Assembly (NCBI GenBank): GCA_001931905.2
Contig: MSJI02000111.1
Coordinates: forward strand, 1-64,000
Direction of reading: 5' to 3'
DNA length: 64,000 nucleotides
DNA from: Cladosporium sp. IMV 00045
Taxonomy: Eukaryota > Ascomycota > Dothideomycetes > Cladosporiales > Cladosporiaceae
Made by a program: the position numbers and the translations under genes. The notes under the pieces are model-generated. The model searched no databases. It saw nothing but the letters and a program-made list of their open reading frames with translations, and was not told the origin of the DNA. Shown piece by piece: positions 58,038-64,000 of this stretch (position 1 is its first letter; each line of letters starts with the position of its first letter).

Positions 58038-58616
58038 ATGCCACCCACAACATCGCCCAGCATGCTCCTCAGCCCTCTCCGCCCCTCCACCTGCCCATCC
58101 TGCCGGCTCAGCACGCAAATCCGGCACGCCTCGCTGCTGCGCCGCCCCAAGCGGCCCTACACTTTCACGCAGATGATCACGCTGTCCGACGGCTCGACGT
58201 ACCTGCACCGCACGACGTCGCCGCTGCCCATCCACCGCTCGACCAAAGACACCAAGAACAGCGCGCTCTGGAACCCGAGCAGTCAGAAACTGGCGAATGT
58301 CGAGGAGGACGAGGCGGGTCGCTTGAAGAGGTTCAGAGGCAGGTTCGGTAGGGGTTGGGATGCGGAGGTTGTTACTGGAGCGGAGGAGGTGAGTTTGCGC
58401 GTGTATATGCATGTTTGTTTTGAAGGGACGGGTTGGCTGACTTAGATGGTTTCACAGGCGAGAGACGGCGAGGAAGGTCTTGCACCGCAAGAGAGCCAGG
58501 AGAGTCTGCTCGACCTTATTTCAAATTACGGACAGGACGCTGAGCAGAAGGGTGAGGCCGCGGGTACTACAGAGCCCAAGCAGAAGAGCGGAAAGGGCAA
58601 GGGAGGCGAGAAATAA
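58038..58616 (+). CDS. MRPL36: Mitochondrial large-subunit ribosomal protein bL31m
   Basis: Exons 58038-58388 and 58458-58616 (69-nt intron, GTGAGT...CACAG), 169 aa. The N-terminal 40 residues (MPPTTSPSMLLSPLRPSTC and RLSTQIRHASLLRR) look like a matrix-targeting sequence. The bL31 core follows: RRPKRPYTFTQMITLSDGST, then YLHRTTSPLP, DTKNSALWNP and RLKRFRGRFGRGW. The symbol follows the yeast name for bL31m. The acidic and Lys/Gly-rich C-terminal tail is a fungal extension. It works in the mitochondrial 54S subunit. It is divergent from the flavin-reductase-like gene and convergent with TAF5. Confidence 0.9.
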
Positions 58617-59004
58617 ATACCCTGAGGTTTGGACAGAGAAAGATTAGAAGTTTGTAAGAAAGTTCGCTTTTGATCATGCGAGATGCGCGATGATAAGGTA
58701 CTGAATGGCTCGGTTAGGATGGGCGCACAGAAGGATCTATTGTCCGTGTATATTGTACAAGTAGAGGAAGAGGGACAACATACATGCACGAGCAAGAGGC
58801 GCATGGAAAAGCAGCAATTGTACAATACCAATTTTTTTTTCGAGTATCTGGAGACGCTACGAGCCCTTGTCTTATAGTCTGCTCGCGTAGTCCCTGCTAT
58901 AAACGACACCGCCCATGACCTAGGGGGAATTGCCAAACCCGTTCCAATCTACCCATCCATAAACGCCACGCTAGTTTTCTCCAAACCGCCAGACCCAGAG
59001 AATC
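58617..59004. other. Convergent 3' region
   Basis: Region between the stops of bL31m (plus) and TAF5 (minus). An ATTTTTTTTT run lies near 58830. No gene is seen. Confidence 0.5.
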
Positions 59005-61740
59005 TTACGGCAAATAAGCACCACCAGCAATCACGAGATTCATGTTAGTGAACCCGACCTTGTACACTGGGCTCTTCTTCGTAGGGAAGGCGCTGATCTG
59101 GTCAGGGCTGACGACCACATCCTTCTTCGCCTTACTCTTGGAGCCACCGCTCGCCCCGCCCGAAACGCCAGACCCGTCGACCTTGTTGCCAGCACCGCCT
59201 TCGCCGATGACTTTTCCACCGGCGTCCTTGTTGGGCGCCACGTCCCAGACTCTGACGGTGCCGTCTGCACCGGCTGAGACGAGGACGGTAGACTCCACGC
59301 TCCAGTCAAGCGACCAGATGCCACCGCGACCGTGTCCACGCATACGCTTTGTCAAGCGGCCGGTGGCGAGATCCCAGAGTAGAATTTCACCGCGGTCATC
59401 CGCTGAAGCCAACATCTTGCCACTCTTGGCGCACGCGATAGCAGTACAGTTGCCGGTATGGCCGGTGAAGAGACGTACAGCATTTCCCTGGTGAACACTC
59501 CACATTCTTACTGAGCGGTCTGCGCCGCCTGCCGCGGTGAAGACGTATGCGCCATTAGGGTGCCAAGCGACCGCCTCGACGTCAGCATCATGGCCGACGA
59601 ACAGACGTAGAGGTGCAATGTTTGGTGTGCTCCAGAGACGGGCGGTGCGGTCGGACGAGCAGGAGACGAAGTAGTGACCGAAAGGTCCAAAGCGGACATC
59701 CCAGACGGGTGAAGAGTGTGATTTGTAGACGACGAGATTAGACCATGTGTCCAGCGACCACAGACGGATGGTGGAGTCCGCGGAGCTTGACAGCATGTAG
59801 CGAGGTTTCGAGTCGTTGCTTGCAGTGGTGCCGTTGGTGTGACCATTGGTTTGTGGCTGAGGAAGAGCAACAGAAGGTGCGAAAGAGAGAGAATACACCG
59901 GACCAGAGTGTCCGATCAGGCGACGTGAAGATGATGGTTGGAAGTCGGCAGGGTCTGTGGGTGATGTGAGCGGCTGGTTATCGAGTGACCAGACTCGAAT
60001 GTACGATTCTGCTGTGCCGACAGCTGCCAGAGAGTTGTCGCCGGAAAACTCGATGCAGTTGACGCTGTCGAATGTGTTGTGGAAGGTAAACATTGTGACG
60101 CTGAGCCCAGGCCCAACACCGCTGCTGCGACCGTCAATGTGGAAGCGATCTCGGTTTTCTCTGATCTTTTGCACCTCCATTGCAACGTCTCTTGAGGTTG
60201 AGGGTGGAAGAGGGAGTGCGTCGCGTGAAGGAACATCATCCATCGGCTCGCGTTTGATGCTGTGCTCGAATTCGTCGACGAGTGAATTTTGGCCGGCCGC
60301 GGGGGGATTTGACGTGTCATGATCTTGCAATTCAGCCTTCACATCATCCATCAAGTCTTGCTCCATAGGCATCGGGCCGAGTGACAATTTCGACAGCACC
60401 GAGGGAGCATTGCGATCGAGGTTTGCTGAGCCAGGGTGATGACCGGGAATACCTTCATCTTCTGCTGGTACGTCTTGCTCTCCATTCTGCTTCCCAAGCA
60501 GTCGCGCCAGGCTGCGCTCGTTGCCTGCTGCAGCGCGATCGACATTTCTAATGTCCAGGTTGTTGCTCATAATGGCGATGATCGTGGCGCCACCCTCCCT
60601 ATCTTTTGACTCGAGGAATTGTGTGAGCGTCATGAATGCCATGTTGCTGATTGTGAGTCTGTACTTGTTATTGCGGTACAGTTTCGCGACGTCGTTCGTC
60701 TGGACGTGCTCTGGCAAGCTCATAGGAGCAAGCGCTCGGACATCGTTCTCATGCTCTGCTTCGAAGTGGTTTCTGTAGTTTTTGAAGAATTCTTGGCTGT
60801 CTCGCATGAAGTGCTCGCTCAGCATGTCGATAAAGGAATAGACGAAGAGTGGCCAAAGCAGACGTTTAAGCTCTGGTTTGTAGATGTCCAGCGCGTTGTC
60901 GATCCACTGTAGTGTGAGGTCGAAGGCTGTGAAGTACTTTCTTCCGCCGGTATCTTCTGCGCGCGACGGTACTGGACGACCTTCTGCATCAACATTGGCG
61001 CTCTCACGGCGAAGCATGGCTTCCGTGCGGCTGTATCCTTTCTTGGAAAGGTACTCCAGGACCTGAAAATTCATGTTAGTGAAAATGTCCTTCTCGGCTT
61101 GTCGTAAAGCACTGTCACGATTTCGAAAGGATGTGCAATCAGAGTTAATGAGGCGTTATTGGCTGGCGTATGTGGTGAAAGAGATTGTGGCAGAAAGATT
61201 GGACGGAGTTCTTGTGGGCAAACAAAGGTGAAGCTTGCTTCTTGAGTGTCATGTGAAGGCAAAACGCGATACTTGGAACATGACGCACTGCTCGATTTGT
61301 GTTCTGCACATACGCCAGCTCCGGAGGGATAGGTGCTGCGTATCTATTCATGTTGACTGGTGATGGATGGGATGTTGGATTTGTGTTGTGTTCGGAGGTG
61401 CGGGACGTGAAGCTGAGTGATGGATGGCTTTGTCCTTCATGAAAACCACAGGAGGAAATCGCGAAAAACCCGTCAATCGTGCTTCAATTTCGCGTTCGAA
61501 AGTGAGTTCGCGATTACTCTGGAAGGTTGCCTCGATCCCACCAGATTTCGGATCGATTCGAATATGAAGAAAGCAAAATGGATAAAAAATGGCAACACTC
61601 ACAATCTGATTCAGGTTCTGACTCTGTTGAGCAGGCGGAGGCGGCGGAGGCCCTTGCCCATGAGGTGTATTCATGCCACCAGCATTAGGAGGGCCAACGC
61701 TGGCCGTACGCGACGGCGGCTGCTGAGGAGGACCTGACAT
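59005..61740 (-). CDS. TAF5: TFIID subunit 5 (TAF5), WD40 protein
   Basis: Exons 61740-61603 and 61062-59005, 731 aa. Exon 1 is Pro/Gln-rich and splices (NQI to VLEYLSKKGYSRTEAML) straight into a LisH motif at about 47-75. The conserved N-terminal domain NTD2 covers about 86-222: RKYFTAFDLTLQWIDNALDI, LKRLLWPLFVYSFIDML and KYRLTISNMAFMTLTQFLES. A charged linker follows, then WD40 repeats from about 370 to the end, with good WD cores such as DSTIRLWSLD, DRTARLWS, DRSVRMWSV, GEILLWDL and GTVRVWDV. The last residues, NMNLVIAGGAYLP, are typical of TAF5. It scaffolds TFIID, and in many fungi also SAGA, through TAF6/TAF9. The 540-nt intron is long for this locus. Confidence 0.95.
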
Positions 61741-62045
61741 CGTGATGCCACGGCAGTATCAGCTCCTGTGAGGTATCGCGACCGAGAAGAAAGTCACGTA
61801 GTGCTTTTGAAGTGATGGCAGCGCGAAAATGCAGGCCTCTCGCGATGCGGTCGCGATGGATGTCAAGTGAAGTCGCAGATTGAAGTGTGCTGCTCTTTAG
61901 CCGCTTGCCTCCAGGAACGACTGGAGCTAGTCGCTCTGTACCGCAACTTGTACCTGCGCTTATTGCTGGACATGCACCCACTATTTACGCTACATCCCAC
62001 TATCACTCCTTCCGTAACATCCATCTTGACTTTACATGAGTCAAC
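61741..62045. promoter_or_regulatory. Shared divergent promoter TAF5/MED11
   Basis: 305 bp between the two ATGs. No TATA box is obvious. A single bidirectional promoter would tie a TFIID subunit to a Mediator subunit. Confidence 0.55.
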
Positions 62046-62612
62046 ATGACTTCGCAGACTCTGTCCACTGCGGACCGCATTCGCGAGTTGTCCGATGTCA
62101 ACAGCGATGTCGCGACCATGCTTTCCGCAGCAGGACAAGCGATCAACGCACTCACTAACAGGCCGCTGAATGCGACCAATGACGACGAAGGAGATACAGA
62201 CATGGATGCCACACAAGAGCCGGCGACACTTGAAGCGCGGAAACAGGTCTTCCAGCAAAACTCCAAAGACTTTTACACCAACCTGCAAGCCGTCGTCGCA
62301 AAGCTGCGCAGACAAACCTACGCGCTGGAAGAGGCCGGCATCATAAGTCCGGAAGCCGCGACGCTTTCGACGATTTCCGTCCAGGCGCCCAAACAGCCTT
62401 CAGGTCCTCCAGGAAGACCTGGTCAGCCCGGAAGACCGATCCAGCAGAATGTTGAACAGCCCGAGCGTGTCACTAACGGTGGCTTGGGTAATCAGGATAT
62501 TGGGTGGTTGAACAGCAAAGGCAACAGAGTGGGCGCTGATAAGGAGAAGGAGCTCGTGGAGGATGCAAAGAAGCTGCTTGACGATGTGTTGGCTGAGGGA
62601 CCTAAGGATTGA
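62046..62612 (+). CDS. MED11: Mediator complex subunit 11
   Basis: Intronless, 188 aa. The N-terminal helix TADRIRELSDVNSDVATMLS followed by AAGQAINALTNRPL, then a second helix FQQNSKDFYTNLQAVVAKLR with RRQTYALEEAGII, is the Med11 pattern (a four-helix bundle with Med22 in the Mediator head). A Pro/Gly-rich linker (PSGPPGRPGQPGRP) and a C-terminal helix VEDAKKLLDDVLAEG follow. Fungal Med11 is commonly 130-190 aa. It bridges Mediator to TFIIH and Pol II. The start is the first ATG and lies directly downstream of a CAAC context. Confidence 0.9.
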   Translation: MTSQTLSTADRIRELSDVNSDVATMLSAAGQAINALTNRPLNATNDDEGDTDMDATQEPATLEARKQVFQQNSKDFYTNLQAVVAKLRRQTYALEEAGIISPEAATLSTISVQAPKQPSGPPGRPGQPGRPIQQNVEQPERVTNGGLGNQDIGWLNSKGNRVGADKEKELVEDAKKLLDDVLAEGPKD

Positions 62613-62709
62613 AAGGGAAATCGGGCTGAACAATGGCAAACCTTTTGATCATTTGATACGCCAACATGCGTTAGATTGCTTGAAACATTCTGGCCAGACT
62701 GGTGATTTT

Positions 62710-63072
62710 ATGGCAGCTAAGTCATCGAATCCCGCCTTTGACGCGCCACAAGTTTGGAGCCGCCCACGAAGAATGCAAGACTGGAGGAAGCCGGACAATA
62801 GCTGGCCGAAGCATGGCTACAATCCCGTCCCACCGGATGAAGTGTTCTGGATTCCTGACCTGGATACCTCATGTCACCGAGACTTTTGCGTTGGCAACAC
62901 AAATACAGCTCTTGCTTCTTTGCAGGCAGTGACGCAGGGCGTTCATGCGTCCCTCCATGCGTTACGAATGGGTGTATTTCCTATCAGCAAGCCACGTCCG
63001 TCAAGCTCAGGAGGAATGTTTTCATCCTGCATTACGCGCTACAACGCCGGTATTTCGAGGGCATTGCTCTGA
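62710..63072 (+). CDS. Possible small ORF of 120 aa
   Basis: Open frame from an ATG at 62710 directly downstream of MED11. It is Pro/Trp/Ser-containing, has no known domain and no obvious promoter. It could be part of the MED11 3' region. Reported only because nothing else explains this stretch. Confidence 0.2.
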   Translation: MAAKSSNPAFDAPQVWSRPRRMQDWRKPDNSWPKHGYNPVPPDEVFWIPDLDTSCHRDFCVGNTNTALASLQAVTQGVHASLHALRMGVFPISKPRPSSSGGMFSSCITRYNAGISRALL

Positions 63073-64000
63073 GAAGCTTTTATACGGGCTGTTGGGCAGC
63101 CCCTTAGCTATCTGAAAACGGCTTGAAACTGTTTTCCTTGGGGCGATGTTCAATTTCGCATTTGACGCAGTTGTTTTGACTGAGAAGCGTCAATTCGAGA
63201 TCATCCTATAGAACTTTACATGTCGAACAAACATTCGGGTTGAGATTCGAATTGATCGAAATGGAGCCCCCTTCATGATCAACCAACTATCTCCACATAT
63301 GTAGCCCTGTCATGTATGATACGTTGATCGCCCTGTGCCAGATTTCCACTGTTCCATGCCAGATAGCAAAATGACGAGGCGAAATTGTTAACTTCTCTTC
63401 CGTAAGCCACTGAAAAGCGTAGATGTACCCCGTCTTGTTGTATTGATTGCCCGTGTTGTCGACTCAGATCGTCGCATAAAAGCTTTACTTTGTGAGCGCA
63501 TCTGTAAACGTCTTGGCTTCCCTCTTTGATCGCCATCGTTGTGGGCGTATATTCAATGTGGCGTTCTAGTACAAGACCTGCCATGATATACGTTGTTCGT
63601 AGGTTCGAAGAATATCGTTGTCTGTTGATGCATCTCGTAGTAGCCATCTCTCTGCTACATTGACTGGTCTGACGATTTGATTTGTGTTCAAATGGTCATC
63701 ATTCCAATCGATCTTGACCATTATCTCGACACTCAAGCCTTAGATATCTTGCCAATATTGCAACATGATTTCTTGAATCCCTCATCATGTTGCTGATTGA
63801 TCTTCTGTTCCGGAACTTCGATTCCTTCGATTGTAACCGTGCAAGTTCCTTCCATTTCTTCATTTTGGTTGCTCTACCAAGAGAGGCATTCCGGCCACTG
63901 GCTTGACTTCTTCTACGCAATGAAGCCTATCTAATCGCGGAAACGTATCATGTTCTCAGCAACGATCCAGGCGATGCCAATCGATCAATCGTAGCTTTTC
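63073..64000. other. Right-end region with no supported gene
   Basis: Both strands show only short overlapping frames. No tRNA, repeat or mobile element is visible. A gene may begin beyond the window. Confidence 0.5.

Noticed and set aside
1..64000. Transposons, CRISPR arrays, rRNA or a secondary-metabolite cluster
   Set aside because: I see no transposase, reverse transcriptase, long terminal repeats, regular spaced repeats or rRNA-like blocks. The pectate lyase, carriers and SRPBCC gene do not form a biosynthetic cluster.

Overview
This is nuclear DNA of a filamentous ascomycete. The gene families are fungal: a HeLo-like STAND N-terminal domain, an LDB17/Dip1 actin regulator, a MAM33 homologue, fungal MCT-type MFS carriers and a PL1 pectate lyase. 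Introns are mostly 50-90 nt with GTAAGT/GTGAGT-type donors. I infer a dothideomycete, possibly a diploid or hybrid black yeast such as Hortaea werneckii. That name rests on gene style and on the two diverged copies described below, not on a marker gene.

The main structural fact is that 2979-39611 is not ordinary single-copy sequence. Two 20-N gaps (11424-11443 and 29524-29543) cut the window into three contigs. Contig 2 (11444-29523) repeats, gene for gene and in the same order, the right part of contig 1 (2979-11423) followed by the left part of contig 3 (29544-39611). Contig 1 ends and contig 3 begins in the same poly-A tract. The simplest reading is that contigs 1 and 3 are one continuous haplotype (or homeologue) and contig 2 is the alternative haplotype, placed between them by the scaffolder. 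Each gene here therefore appears twice: an EMG1 5' exon, an unknown gene of about 450 aa, a ubiquitin-like/AN1 zinc-finger gene, an unknown gene of about 390 aa, an MCT-like MFS transporter and LDB17. In the AN1 exon 2, all 13 or so differences I count over 413 nt are synonymous, so both copies look functional.

Layout. 1-2017: no supported gene. 2018-3148: EMG1/NEP1 (18S rRNA pseudouridine methyltransferase, minus strand). 4402-11423 and 11444-19751: haplotype copies of the unknown gene and the UBL-AN1 gene. 19752-29523 and 29544-40538: haplotype copies of the second unknown gene, the MFS carrier and LDB17, with a degenerate repeat of roughly 140 bp between the last two. From 39612 onward the sequence is single copy.

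42648-51604 holds a secreted Ser/Thr-rich repeat protein, a large HeLo-like-domain protein (four exons, 1238 aa predicted), a small SRPBCC-type protein and a secreted PL1 pectate lyase. 52707-58616 is a run of four genes with known or likely mitochondrial roles in two divergent pairs: CTP1/MAM33, and a flavin-reductase-like protein/bL31m. 59005-62612 is a divergent pair of general transcription genes, TAF5 (TFIID) and MED11 (Mediator), sharing a 305-bp promoter. 62613-64000 has no convincing gene.

Most genes are housekeeping and related only by location. The divergent pairs are the only arrangement suggesting co-regulation.
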